Part shown: positions 1-9,094 of the stretch, in pieces
Numbering within the stretch: the stretch's first letter is position 1
Layout: each line of letters opens with the position of its first letter
Source of the DNA: Streptosporangiaceae bacterium
GTDB taxonomy: Bacteria; Actinomycetota; Actinomycetes; Streptosporangiales; Streptosporangiaceae
NCBI GenBank assembly: GCA_025964715.1
Contig: JAOPYH010000342.1
Span: 1 to 64,000 of the forward strand
Direction of reading: 5' to 3'
Length of the DNA: 64,000 bases
Made by a program: the position numbers and the translations under genes
Notes under the pieces: model-generated
What the model was told of the DNA's origin: nothing
What the model saw: the letters and a program-made list of their open reading frames with translations, nothing else
Databases searched by the model: none

Positions 1-1113
1 CAGGAGTTCGGTGGTCGCCGGCCGGTCAACCCGGACTCCCCCGCACAGCTCGTGAAGGCGTTCGCCGCCGAGGGCGTGATGATCCCGTCGACCCGGTCAC
101 ACGTGCTCGCCGACATCGAGCATCCCGCGGTGCCGTGGCTACTCGAATACAAGGAGCTCGCGAGGCTCTACACGGCGCACGGCTGGTCCTGGCTCGACAC
201 CTGGGTGCGGGAGGGGCGCTTTCGTCCCGAGTACGTCGTCGGCGGTGTCGTCTACGGGCGCTGGGCGACCCGGGGCGGCGGCGCGTTGCAGATCCCGAAG
301 GTGCTGCGGCGCGCCGTCGTGGCCGATCCGGGCTGGGTCCTGGTGGTCGCGGACGCGGCGCAGCTGGAACCGCGCGTGCTGGCGGCGCTCGCCGGGGACC
401 GGGCGTTCGCCACGGCCGCGGCCCACGGTGACCTCTACGCCGCGCTCGCTGGAGCGTTCGCCGGTGCCCCGGCGACGCGCCCGCAGGCCCGTGACGGTGC
501 CGTCCCCAGTCCGCGGGACAAGGCCAAGATCGCTCTGCTGTCCGCGATGTACGGGGGTGGCACCGGCGAGGCGGTGCAGCTCCTCGGCGTCCTCCGGCGC
601 CGCTTCCCGGCCGCCTACGGCTATGTGGAGGCCGCGGCGCGGGACGGGGAGGCGGGGCGGATCGTCCGGTCCAGGCTGGGCCGCACCTGCCCGCCCCCCT
701 CGGCGGCCTGGCGTGACCTGGCCACCGCGGATCCCGGCGAGGGGCCACCCGGCCGCCAGGGCTCGGCGGTGCGCGGTCGGGGCCGTTTCACCCGCAACTT
801 CGTGGTGCAGGCCAGCGCCGCGGACTGGGCGCTCGCGCTCCTCGCGGCCCTGCGCCGGCGCCTGAACGAGTCAGGGGATCCGCCGGTCCGCGAAGACCTG
901 CCAGATGAGGGTGGAGCGGCCGACGGCCGGCCGGAGCTGGTGTTCTTCCAGCACGACGAGGTGATCGTGCACGCTCCGCGGGAACAGGCCGACGCGGTGG
1001 TGGAGGCGGTCCGGGCCAGCGCCGAGGAGGCGGGCCGGCTGCTCTTCGGCCGGACACCCGTGCGGTTCCCCATGGAGGTCGCGGTGGTCGACTGCTACGC
1101 CGACGCGAAATGA
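1..1113 (+). CDS. Family A DNA polymerase (bifunctional 3'-5' exonuclease/polymerase type), C-terminal part
   Basis: The reading frame is open from the first base, so the gene begins outside the window; 370 residues of the polymerase domain are present. Motif A appears as DAAQLEPRVLA near fragment residue 118 (DYSQIELRVLA in classical Pol I). Motif B is degenerate around RDKAKIALLSAMYG near 174-188, and motif C is FFQHDEVIVH near 314-323, keeping the metal-binding HDE. The divergence from housekeeping PolA in motifs A and B fits the actinobacterial proteins annotated as bifunctional 3'-5' exonuclease/DNA polymerase, a second Pol I-like enzyme thought to act in repair. The exonuclease domain cannot be checked because it lies outside. 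The next gene is convergent, 31 bases away. Confidence 0.85.
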   Translation, partial: QEFGGRRPVNPDSPAQLVKAFAAEGVMIPSTRSHVLADIEHPAVPWLLEYKELARLYTAHGWSWLDTWVREGRFRPEYVVGGVVYGRWATRGGGALQIPKVLRRAVVADPGWVLVVADAAQLEPRVLAALAGDRAFATAAAHGDLYAALAGAFAGAPATRPQARDGAVPSPRDKAKIALLSAMYGGGTGEAVQLLGVLRRRFPAAYGYVEAAARDGEAGRIVRSRLGRTCPPPSAAWRDLATADPGEGPPGRQGSAVRGRGRFTRNFVVQASAADWALALLAALRRRLNESGDPPVREDLPDEGGAADGRPELVFFQHDEVIVHAPREQADAVVEAVRASAEEAGRLLFGRTPVRFPMEVAVVDCYADAK

Positions 1114-1144
1114 CCGCTGCGGGCGGGCCCGAGGCGCCGGGGAC

Positions 1145-1924
1145 TCAGCCGGCGGTGTTCGCCGGCCGGGCCCCGCGCACGAGCCGGCCGACCTCGGCCC
1201 GCAGGTGCACGAAGCCGGGTTGTTCACGGGTGGCGATCTGGTCGCGTGGCGACGGGAGGTCGATGGGCAGATCCGCGACGATGCGCCCGGGGGAGGGGCT
1301 CATCACCACGACCCGGTCGCCGACATAGACGCTCTCGTCGATGTCGTGGGTGACGAGCAGGATCGTCATCTCGTTGAGACCGCGGACCTTGAGCACGAGA
1401 TCCTCGAGGTCCTCCCGGGTCTGTGCGTCGACAGATCCGAACGGCTCGTCCATGAGGAGGAGCGACGGGCGGTAGGCCAGCGCGCGGGCGATGGCGACCC
1501 GCTGCTGCATCCCGCCGGACAGCTGCCAGGGATACTTGTCGCTCGCGCCGTCGAGGCCTACGGCGTCGAGGGCCTCCAGAGCCGCCTCCCGCCGCGCCGT
1601 GCGGTCGAGCCCGCGCCGCCGCAGGGGGAACATGACGTTGCCACGTACCGACATCCAGGGCAGCAGCGACCGGGAGTAGTCCTGGAACACGACAGCGAGG
1701 TTGTCGGGCACCCCGGTCGCCGGGACGCCGTCGAGGAGGATCTCGCCGGAGGTCGGCTGGACCAGCCCGGCGATGGCGCGCAGCAGAGTGGACTTGCCGC
1801 ATCCGGAGGTGCCGACGATGCTCACCAGTTCGCCGCCGCCGACCTTCAGGCTCACGTCGTGGAGGGCCACGTGCTCGCCGGACCCGCCGCCGTACACATG
1901 GCTCAGCCTTACGACTTCTAGCAC
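1145..1924 (-). CDS. ABC transporter ATP-binding protein, NitT/TauT (SsuB-like) family
   Basis: Cytoplasmic nucleotide-binding subunit that should power the importer encoded divergently from 2200 to 4883. The 259-residue length is usual for SsuB/TauB proteins. Walker A is GTSGCGKST at residues 38-46. The signature LSGGMQQRVAIARAL lies near 141, Walker B LLLMDEPFGSVD near 161, and a VTHDIDE H-loop follows. The gene runs opposite to the binding protein and permeases, so the 275-base gap between 1925 and 2199 must hold promoters for both directions. The substrate cannot be read from the sequence; family members carry nitrate, taurine, alkanesulfonates or pyrimidine precursors. Confidence 0.93.
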   Translation of the reverse strand: MLEVVRLSHVYGGGSGEHVALHDVSLKVGGGELVSIVGTSGCGKSTLLRAIAGLVQPTSGEILLDGVPATGVPDNLAVVFQDYSRSLLPWMSVRGNVMFPLRRRGLDRTARREAALEALDAVGLDGASDKYPWQLSGGMQQRVAIARALAYRPSLLLMDEPFGSVDAQTREDLEDLVLKVRGLNEMTILLVTHDIDESVYVGDRVVVMSPSPGRIVADLPIDLPSPRDQIATREQPGFVHLRAEVGRLVRGARPANTAG

Positions 1925-2199
1925 GATAACAATTCCGTCCGTTCTAGGCCCGATAAGGCATGGTACAGCGACGTGCCCAAGTCATACCCCCGCACCGAGC
2001 CGAGTAATACCTACATGTGATAAACGCCCGGAACGTGGCGCAGAGTCCGATTTCCTGTGCGCTGGTTTACCACGGATGTGATGATCGCTACCATTCGTCC
2101 CGCGCAGAGTATTGACGTCCAGGCAGTGCCCCGCGCGGAAGCAGAGCCCGTGGCCCTGGGTGATGAAGCCTTCTCAGGGTGAGTCTATTGAGGAGTTTC

Positions 2200-3159
2200 A
2201 TGAAACTTCGCAGGACATCCGTTGCGGTCGCCACCGTGCTTGCGCTATCAGTGCTGTCCGCCTGTGGGACCTCTGATCCCGGGACAGCCAAGAACGGTCT
2301 CGAAAAGGCGGAAATCAAGGTGGGAGTTCTGCCCATCGTCGATGACGCCCCCCTCTACCTCGCTCTGAAGAACAAATATTTCGAGGCCGAGGGCCTCAAG
2401 GTGACGCCCGTCTTCCTGGCGAATGGCGTGGAAGCGATCGGGAGGCTTCAGTCCGGTGGCGTCGACCTGGCCTGGAGCAGCTATCCCGGCGTCATAAACT
2501 CGGTGGCCAAGGGCCTCAAGCTCCGGGTCGCGGTCGACGGCTATGCCACGAAGCCGCACCTGTTCTCGGTGATGGCGCTCCCGGGCTCCGGTCTGACGAA
2601 ACCGGCGGACCTGGCGGGTAAGAAGATCGCCGTCAACGGGCTGAAGGGTCTCGGGCCCCTGCTCACCAGCTCGGCGCTCAAGACGGCGGGCGTCGACCCG
2701 AGGACGGTGACGCTCATCGAGCTGCCGTTCGCCAACATGCCCGCGGCCCTGCAGAACAAGTCCGTCGACGCCGCATGGGTCACGGAGCCGTTCCGGTCCC
2801 AGTCACAGCAGAAACTCGGCGTCGTTGAGATCATGGACACCGCCACGGGTCCAACGGAGAGCCTGCCGGTCGCCGGATTCGTGACCACGGAGTCCTTCGC
2901 AGGCAAGAGCCCGAAGACCCTCGCCGCCTTCCGGCGCGCGATGATGAAGGCCCAGACACTCGCCGCCGACCGCAGCCAGGTGGAGCAGGTCCTGCCGACC
3001 TACATCAAGACGATCACACCGGAGCTCGCCTCCACCATCACCATGGGGTCCTACCCGACCGGGTCGAACCAGGTCCGCCTGCAGCGGGTCGCGGACCTGA
3101 TGCTGCAGTCCGGGCAGCTCGACAAGCCGTTCGACGTCCGCCCCATGCTGCAGAAGTAG
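2200..3159 (+). CDS. ABC transporter substrate-binding lipoprotein, NMT1/SsuA-like
   Basis: Secreted, lipid-anchored solute receptor of the importer. From the ATG at 2200 the protein has a basic n-region, a hydrophobic core and the lipobox LSAC, with the acylated cysteine at residue 22. I prefer this start because AGGAG lies at 2191-2195; an in-frame GTG at 2179 would add seven residues. The body (GVLPIVDDAPLYLALKNKYF, then GVDLAWSSYPGVINSVAKG) is typical of NMT1/THI5-like and SsuA-like receptors. The permease gene starts on the base after its stop. The ligand is unknown; sulfonates, pyrimidines or aromatic acids are all possible. Confidence 0.9.
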   Translation: MKLRRTSVAVATVLALSVLSACGTSDPGTAKNGLEKAEIKVGVLPIVDDAPLYLALKNKYFEAEGLKVTPVFLANGVEAIGRLQSGGVDLAWSSYPGVINSVAKGLKLRVAVDGYATKPHLFSVMALPGSGLTKPADLAGKKIAVNGLKGLGPLLTSSALKTAGVDPRTVTLIELPFANMPAALQNKSVDAAWVTEPFRSQSQQKLGVVEIMDTATGPTESLPVAGFVTTESFAGKSPKTLAAFRRAMMKAQTLAADRSQVEQVLPTYIKTITPELASTITMGSYPTGSNQVRLQRVADLMLQSGQLDKPFDVRPMLQK

Positions 3160-4053
3160 GTGACGGAGCCACCAGTGGTCGAACCCACCGTGCCGACTGT
3201 GAATGCCCCGGCCGCCGGCCCGGGCGGCCATCGCAGGACCGGACCGGGCAGGGACCGGTTCCGGCCGCCACGGCCCCGCCGCGGGACGTTCACCCGCGGG
3301 CTGACCGGAGTGCTCGCCTTCCTGCTCATCGGTGAGGTCGTGGGCAGAGCCGGCATCGTCGAACGGGCCTTCCTGCCGCCGACCTCCACCGTGCTCGGCC
3401 GCGCCCTCGGGCTGCTGACCGATGGCGGTTTCCTGCAGGACATCGCCGCGACCCTGCTCGGGTGGGGCTCCGGGCTGTTGATCGCGGCGGCCATCGCGGT
3501 GCCCCTGGGGCTGGCCCTCGGCAGCCTGCCGTTCGTCAACTCCGCGGTCAGGGTGCTCATCGAGTTCCTGCGCCCGATCCCGGGTGTCGCGCTCATCCCG
3601 CTCGCGCTCCTGCTGATCCCGGACCAGGCGCAGATGGTTCGCTTCGTCGTGGCCTATGCCGCCATTTGGCCGATCATGGTGAACACGGTCTACGCGGTGG
3701 GAGACGTCGATCCGGTGGCCCGGGACATGGCTCGGTGCTTCGGACTCGGCGGTTTCGCGGTGCTGACCCGCGTGGCACTTCCCAGCGTCGCGCCGTTCAT
3801 CGCCACCGGCGTGCGGCTGGCCTCCTCGATCGCGCTCATCGTCACGATAGCCACCGAACTCCTCGCGGGCGGCGGTGAACATGGCATCGGCATGTTCGTG
3901 ATCCAGGCCAGCGGCGGCATCGGCACGGCCGACGTCGTCTTCGCGGCGGTCGGGATAGCCGGCGTGCTCGGCTTCCTCCTGGACGTGATCATGCGATCCG
4001 CTGAGCAGAGGCTGTTTCGATGGCACTTCGCGCGTCAGGGTGTGGCGGCGTGA
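3160..4053 (+). CDS. ABC transporter permease, SsuC/TauC-like (first of two)
   Basis: Inner-membrane permease of 297 residues. It has a proline- and arginine-rich cytoplasmic N-terminus of about 45 residues, then hydrophobic helices. The EAA-type cytoplasmic loop (DPVARDMARCFGLGGFAVLTRVALPSVAPFI) is split across residues near 190-215. The GTG start directly abuts the TAG stop of the binding-protein gene, so the two are probably translationally coupled. A second, different permease gene follows with a GTGA overlap. Two permeases suggest a heterodimeric channel; most SsuC-type systems use one permease as a homodimer. Confidence 0.9.
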   Translation: MTEPPVVEPTVPTVNAPAAGPGGHRRTGPGRDRFRPPRPRRGTFTRGLTGVLAFLLIGEVVGRAGIVERAFLPPTSTVLGRALGLLTDGGFLQDIAATLLGWGSGLLIAAAIAVPLGLALGSLPFVNSAVRVLIEFLRPIPGVALIPLALLLIPDQAQMVRFVVAYAAIWPIMVNTVYAVGDVDPVARDMARCFGLGGFAVLTRVALPSVAPFIATGVRLASSIALIVTIATELLAGGGEHGIGMFVIQASGGIGTADVVFAAVGIAGVLGFLLDVIMRSAEQRLFRWHFARQGVAA

Positions 4054-4883
4054 TCGGGCCGGGGTGGCGTACGCGGGCCAGGTCAGGCCTGGCAGCCATC
4101 GGCCTGCGCTGGCTGGTGTTCGCGGGGGCGGTGGCGGGGTGGCAGCTGGCCACCCGGTTCGTCCCCGAGGAGCGGAAGATGTTCTTCCCGCCGCCGTCGG
4201 CCATCGCGGCGCGGATGGCGCAGATGTGGTTCTCCGGCTCCGCGGACCACGCCTTCCTCACCGAGCAGGCGATCGGGAACGTCCTTCCCAGCCTCGGCCG
4301 GCTCCTGCTCGGCTGGAGCCTCGCCGCCGTGTCCGGCGTCGCGCTGGGCGTGCTGCTCGGCCGGTCCCAGCGTGCTCTGGACTATGCCGATCCGCTGATC
4401 CAGTTCTTCCGGGCCATTCCGCCGCCGGCCGCGATCCCCGTGTTCATCGTGCTGTTCAAGCTCGGGGACGCGATGCGGGTCAGCGTCATCGTCTTCGGGG
4501 TCATCTGGCCCATCGTGCTCAACGCGATCGAGGGTGCCCGGTCGGTCGAGTCCGTGCAGCTGGACACGGCGCGGGTGTTCAGGCTGACCCGGGCCGAACG
4601 GCTGCTGCGCATCGTCCTGCCCGCCGCGGCACCGAAGATCTTCGCCGGCTTGCGGATCAGCCTGTCGATGTCGCTCATCCTCATGGTGGTCTCGGAGATG
4701 ATCGGAAGCACCGATGGGATCGGTTTCATGCTCAACGAGGCGAAGTCGTCCTTCATGCTGCCGGACATGTGGGCCTGCATCGCGTTGCTGGGCATCCTCG
4801 GCTACGGCTTCAACGCGGCGTTCCTCTGGATCGAGCGCCACCTGCTCGCCTGGCACCGCGGGCTGCGCGGCGTCGCCGATTAA
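4050..4883 (+). CDS. ABC transporter permease, SsuC/TauC-like (second of two)
   Basis: Partner permease with an EAA-like loop (VQLDTARVFRLTRAERLLRIVLPAAAPKIFAGLRIS in pieces) and about six hydrophobic segments. The open frame runs back to an ATG at 4020, but I place the start at the GTG at 4050, which forms a GTGA four-base overlap with the stop of the upstream permease. This gives 277 residues. It probably pairs with the upstream permease in one importer driven by the ATPase at 1145-1924. It ends 36 bases before the converging stop of the gene at 4920-5912. Confidence 0.9.
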   Translation: MIGPGWRTRARSGLAAIGLRWLVFAGAVAGWQLATRFVPEERKMFFPPPSAIAARMAQMWFSGSADHAFLTEQAIGNVLPSLGRLLLGWSLAAVSGVALGVLLGRSQRALDYADPLIQFFRAIPPPAAIPVFIVLFKLGDAMRVSVIVFGVIWPIVLNAIEGARSVESVQLDTARVFRLTRAERLLRIVLPAAAPKIFAGLRISLSMSLILMVVSEMIGSTDGIGFMLNEAKSSFMLPDMWACIALLGILGYGFNAAFLWIERHLLAWHRGLRGVAD

Positions 4884-4919
4884 CGGTCCCGCCCGGCCCC
4901 GGCCAGACGAGCGTGGTGA

Positions 4920-5912
4920 TCAGATGACGTAGGACTCCAGGGTCTCCGCCGCGAACAGGTCCGCCGGGTCGAGCAGGCGCTCGGCCAGCCCCTGCTCGTG
5001 GGAGTACCGCAGGAAGGTCCGCAGGGTGACCTCATTGGCGGCCAGACCGTAGGACCAGAAGTCCTCGCCCATCAGGTTGCGGGTGCGCTCGACCTCGTCG
5101 TAGAGCCAGGGCAGCATGTAGCGCGCTGCCGCCGTCTCACCCATGCGCTCGGAGGTCTGGGCCCGCGCCGTCTCGAACGCGTCGTAGAGGGACCTGGCCA
5201 CCCACGGACGGGCCTCGTACAGTTCCCGGCGCAGTGCCACCACATGCATGATCGGGAAGATGCCGGTCTCGGCGAAGTACTCCTGCTCCACCGTGCGCGG
5301 ATCCGGGAAGAGCCTGCGGACCTCCGGCCTCCCCTCGGTGAACGGCCGTGGCGTCCGGGGGCTGTAGAGCGCGTCGATCTCGCCGGTGACGAGCATGTCG
5401 GCCAGGGTCCGGTCCGCGGGGATCGGCTCCACCTCGATGCCGGGCGGCAGGTCCAGGCGGACCTTCTCGACCCGGCCCGGGCTGTGGACGCCGCCCGTGC
5501 GGTAGCGGACCGCGCCGGTGGGGACCTCATGCCGGTCGGCCAGGATGCCACGGATCCAGACGGCCGCGGTGACCTGATACTCCGGCACGCCGACGACCCG
5601 GCCGGCCAGGTCGGCCGGCTTCTCGATGCCGCTGCTGGCGTTCACATAGATGCCGTTGTGGCGGAAAGACCGCGAGGGGAACACCGGAATCGCGATGAAG
5701 GGCGCGTCTCTGAAGAGCGTCAGAACGTAGGACGACAGGGACATCTCGGCCGCGTCGAACTCGTGGAAGCGCGCCATCCGGAAGAAGGTCTCCTCCACCG
5801 GCAGCGAGAGGTAGGTCAGGTCCACCCCTTCCGGCTGGACGCGCCCGTCGCGAAGCGGCTCGGTCCGGTCATAGTCCCAGCAGGCGAGGGAGAGGGGCAG
5901 TCTTCTGCTCAC
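4920..5912 (-). CDS. 4,5-dihydroxyphthalate decarboxylase-like protein (periplasmic-binding-protein fold)
   Basis: A 330-residue protein with no signal peptide. The opening (LPLSLACWDYDRTEPLRDGR, then VQPEGVDLTYLSLPVEETFFRM) is typical of proteins annotated as 4,5-dihydroxyphthalate decarboxylase (Pht5), which share the type II periplasmic-binding fold with NMT1 receptors. Its place beside an NMT1-type importer suggests two roles: an enzyme acting on the imported compound, or a cytoplasmic or leaderless ligand-binding protein. Phthalate decarboxylation itself is unproven, since many members carry this name by homology only. No other phthalate-pathway gene is seen nearby. Confidence 0.75.
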   Translation of the reverse strand: MSRRLPLSLACWDYDRTEPLRDGRVQPEGVDLTYLSLPVEETFFRMARFHEFDAAEMSLSSYVLTLFRDAPFIAIPVFPSRSFRHNGIYVNASSGIEKPADLAGRVVGVPEYQVTAAVWIRGILADRHEVPTGAVRYRTGGVHSPGRVEKVRLDLPPGIEVEPIPADRTLADMLVTGEIDALYSPRTPRPFTEGRPEVRRLFPDPRTVEQEYFAETGIFPIMHVVALRRELYEARPWVARSLYDAFETARAQTSERMGETAAARYMLPWLYDEVERTRNLMGEDFWSYGLAANEVTLRTFLRYSHEQGLAERLLDPADLFAAETLESYVI

Positions 5913-6202
5913 TGGTCGCTCCTTCGGGTGTGGTCCGGGCGGATAGCGCCGCAGCCTAGCCGCCTCATTACTCCAAGATCATCAAACCACGTGTCAAATC
6001 GGCAAAAGGTGGATGAATTGGGATATCAAGGGTGATGAGTGATTAGGTGAGGGTTACGTGGGCTATGGGGTCTGTGATGTGGTTGGCCCCACTGGTGACC
6101 TTGTGCTGCAATACTCACCTTGACCCGGCCGGGCGGCAGAGTTGCGGCCGTGAGCAGTGGCTCCACGCTCCAGGAAGATCCGGTGAGAGGTAGCGGAGGG
6201 CA

Positions 6203-9094
6203 GTGCGGACAGCGACGGAAAATGACCGGGATTCGGGTCCAGTCCTCGTGCTGCCTCCGAACGGCCGTAACGCGACGGCGGCGCACCGCTCTCGGTGGAG
6301 GAGGCTGCGGCTCCGCAACTGGCGGGTGCCCGTCCGGCTCGTCGCGCTCATCGCCATCCCCACCACTGTGGCCGTCCTCCTCGGCGGGCTGCGGGTGTCC
6401 GCCGCCCTGGACAACACGACCGTGTACACCCGGGCGCAACAGCTGGCCACGTTCGGGGACAAGGTCGGCGTGCTCACGCACCAGCTGGAGGCGGAGCGGG
6501 ACGTGACAGCGGTCAGCGTGGCGTCGCGGTCACGCGACAGCACGGACCTGCGCCAGCGACGGACTGCCGTGGACGTCGCCTCCCGTGCGGTCCGCGCGGC
6601 CGCCGCCGGTGTGGACCCCGCACAGTCCCCGATCGCCCGAGCCAAGGTCCACGACGTCCTCAACCGCCTGGACAAGCTCGAGGCGCTGCGGCACGTCAGC
6701 ACCCGGACCAGGATCCCCGCCGCCGCGGTGATCGACGCGTACGGCCAGTTCATCGCCGACCTCATCGGCGTGACCGACCTGATCGCGCAGGGCAGCTCCA
6801 ACGCGGAGCTCGCCGCGACGACCCGGACGCTGGGGGCGCTCGCCCGGGCGAAGGAGGACTCCTCCCGCGAGCGTGCGCTCCTCGGCGTGGCCCTGCAGAC
6901 CGGCGGGTTCCAGGGCAGCGGTTTCGCGGACCTGGAGGGTGCGCGCGCCCAGCGCGACAGCGAGCTCGCGGCCTTCCGGTCCTCTGCCACCCCCGGCCAG
7001 CTACAGCAGTACGACGACACGGTCACCGGCCCGCAGATCGACCGGGCCGAGTTGACGCGGGCACGCGCCGTGGACCTCGGCGACAAGTCCCCGGACCTCT
7101 CCCTCCGCCGGCTGCCCCGCGCCGAGGCCGCGAGATGGTTCGAGGACATGACGGTCCGGCTGGACCGGATGCGCACCGTCGAGGATTCGCTGGTCAATTC
7201 CGTCATCGAGCAGAGCGGGGTGCTGAAGGACAACGCTCAGCGCGCGGCCGTCATCGACGGCGTTCTGCTCCTGCTCGTACTCGCCTTCGTACTCGGGTCC
7301 ACCGTGATCGTCGCCCGATCGCTGGTGCGGCCCCTGCGCCGGCTTCGCCTGGGAGCCCTCGAGGTGGCCGGCGACAGGCTTCCCGACCTGGTCCGCCGGC
7401 TGAACGAGCCCGTGACCGCCGGCGTGAGCCTTGAGATCGAGCCCATCGACGTGCACACCACGGACGAGATCGGTGAGGTGGCCCGGTCCTTCGACGAGGT
7501 CCATCGTGAGGCCGTACGGCTCGCCTCCAACGAGGCGATGCTCCGGGGCAACATCAACGCGATGTTCGTGAACCTGTCGCGGCGAAGCCAGTCCCTCATC
7601 GAGCGGCAGCTGCGCCTCATCGACGAACTGGAGCAGGGAGAACAGGACGACAAGCGCCTGGCCAGCCTGTTCCGGCTCGACCACCTGGCCACGCGCATGC
7701 GGCGCAACTGCGAGAACCTGCTCGTCCTCGGGGGGCAGGAACAGGTGCGACGCTGGAACGAGCCGATCCCCCTGGTCGACATCGTGCGGGCCTCGCTCTC
7801 CGAGGTGGAGCAGTACGACCGGATCGGCGTGCGGGTCCAGAGCGAGATAGCCATCACCGGCCCGGTGGTGAACGACCTCATCCACCTGCTGGCCGAGCTG
7901 GTCGAGAACGCGACGGTCTTCTCGCCGGGGCACACCAAGGTGGCGATCTCCGGCCACATGCTGAGCGGCGGGGGCGCCATGTTGCAGGTCACCGACGACG
8001 GGGTCGGCATGACGGCCGAGGAGCTCGAGGACGCCAACTGGCGGCTGGCCAACCCGCCGGTCCTGGACCCTTCGGTAGCACGCCGCATGGGACTGTTCGT
8101 GGTCGGCCGGCTCGCCGGGCGGCACGGGATCCGCGTAGAACTCCGCGCCGCCCTCTCCGGCGGGGTCACCGCCTTCGCGCTGCTGCCGGCCCGCATGGTC
8201 GCCGTCGAGGACACGCATGGCACGGGCCGCCCGGCGGTCCGGCCGGACGAACCGGAGCGGCCGGCGGAGGACCCCGCGCGCTCCCGCACGGCCCCGCAGC
8301 ACGTCCCGGGTGGGCACACCGGCCCGCAGCCGGTCATCAGCGGGCATCCCGCGCCCGAGCCGGAATCGGTCCCGTACGACGACGAGGGCTTCGGATGGCA
8401 TACCGGGCCGCAGCCGGTCATAGGCACGCACACAGGGCCACAGCCCGTCCTCCGCGGGAACACGGGGCCACAGCCCGCCGCAGGCTGGGAGACGGGGCCG
8501 GAGCCCCTTGCCCGTGAGGACACGGGGCCGCGGCCCGTCGCGGGCGGCCAGACCGGTCCACAGCCCGTGATCGGCCAGACCGGCCCACAGCCGGTCGCTC
8601 CCGCCGGACGCGACCACCCGGCGGCGCCCCCGGCCGACGCGCTGTCCGGGGAGGACGGACCTCGCCCCGCCGAGCCCTCGAGGCGACCCGGCCGAACACC
8701 CCAGGAGCGGTCGCCGATCTTCGATGCGATGGAGTCGGAGTGGTTTCAGCGCCGCACGGCACCGTCGTCCCCCGAAGGTGTTCCGCAGGCCTGGAGCTCT
8801 CCGGCGGACGAGGGCTGGCAGGCGGCCGAGATCGTGCGCCAGCCCTCGTCTGGGGGACGGACCGCCGCGGGCCTGCCCAAGCGGGTGCCCGGGACGAACC
8901 GCGTTCCCGGAGCCGTCCGGGCCGGCGCCGACCTGCGGGGGAAGGCACCTGTGGGTGCGCAGGGTCCGCCGCCGCCTCAACCACAATCGGCCGATACGAT
9001 CCGAAACCGCTTTGCCAGCTTGCAGCAGGGTGCGCACCTCGGGAGGGCGCACACCCAATCCGAGGGTTCGAGCAGGACAGGAGAAACACCTTGA
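6203..9094 (+). CDS. cvnA: Conservon sensor histidine-kinase-like protein CvnA, with nitrate-sensing-type ectodomain
   Basis: First gene of a cvnABCD conservon. The 963-residue protein has a cytoplasmic head, TM1 near residues 44-66, an extracellular NIT-like helical domain to about 345 and TM2 near 349-371. Then come HAMP, a helical region (LDHLATRMRRNCENLLVLGG) in place of a standard HisKA box, and a HATPase domain. That domain has N-box HLLAELVENA near 560 and G1 box DDGVGM near 597. The C-terminal 270 residues are low-complexity and include a decapeptide repeat at 705-801. The GTG start follows GGAGGG at 6195-6200 at short spacing. The product should sit in the membrane and nucleate a complex with the next three proteins, as described for Streptomyces conservons. 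Confidence 0.92.
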   Translation: MRTATENDRDSGPVLVLPPNGRNATAAHRSRWRRLRLRNWRVPVRLVALIAIPTTVAVLLGGLRVSAALDNTTVYTRAQQLATFGDKVGVLTHQLEAERDVTAVSVASRSRDSTDLRQRRTAVDVASRAVRAAAAGVDPAQSPIARAKVHDVLNRLDKLEALRHVSTRTRIPAAAVIDAYGQFIADLIGVTDLIAQGSSNAELAATTRTLGALARAKEDSSRERALLGVALQTGGFQGSGFADLEGARAQRDSELAAFRSSATPGQLQQYDDTVTGPQIDRAELTRARAVDLGDKSPDLSLRRLPRAEAARWFEDMTVRLDRMRTVEDSLVNSVIEQSGVLKDNAQRAAVIDGVLLLLVLAFVLGSTVIVARSLVRPLRRLRLGALEVAGDRLPDLVRRLNEPVTAGVSLEIEPIDVHTTDEIGEVARSFDEVHREAVRLASNEAMLRGNINAMFVNLSRRSQSLIERQLRLIDELEQGEQDDKRLASLFRLDHLATRMRRNCENLLVLGGQEQVRRWNEPIPLVDIVRASLSEVEQYDRIGVRVQSEIAITGPVVNDLIHLLAELVENATVFSPGHTKVAISGHMLSGGGAMLQVTDDGVGMTAEELEDANWRLANPPVLDPSVARRMGLFVVGRLAGRHGIRVELRAALSGGVTAFALLPARMVAVEDTHGTGRPAVRPDEPERPAEDPARSRTAPQHVPGGHTGPQPVISGHPAPEPESVPYDDEGFGWHTGPQPVIGTHTGPQPVLRGNTGPQPAAGWETGPEPLAREDTGPRPVAGGQTGPQPVIGQTGPQPVAPAGRDHPAAPPADALSGEDGPRPAEPSRRPGRTPQERSPIFDAMESEWFQRRTAPSSPEGVPQAWSSPADEGWQAAEIVRQPSSGGRTAAGLPKRVPGTNRVPGAVRAGADLRGKAPVGAQGPPPPQPQSADTIRNRFASLQQGAHLGRAHTQSEGSSRTGETP
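8315..8605 (+). repeat. In-frame 30-bp / 10-residue tandem repeat (TGPQPV type) inside cvnA
   Basis: Codons 705-801 of CvnA encode eight copies of a unit close to (H/N/E/D/Q)TGPQPVxxG, plus one degenerate copy. The last six run head to tail with a ten-residue period, shortened by one residue before the final copy. The invariant core is T-G-P-x-P. Copies 1 and 2 are separated by an acidic spacer (PYDDEGFGW). The repeat is proline-rich and should be unfolded; it may be a docking tail or a spacer. Such a minisatellite could change copy number between strains. Confidence 0.9.

Noticed and set aside
4020-4049. ATG at 4020 as start of the second permease
   Set aside because: It would overlap the first permease by 34 bases; the GTG at 4050 gives a GTGA junction and a normal N-terminus.
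7001-9058. 685-codon minus-strand open frame antisense to cvnA
   Set aside because: Shadow of a confident gene with an intact operon context; no recognisable motif.
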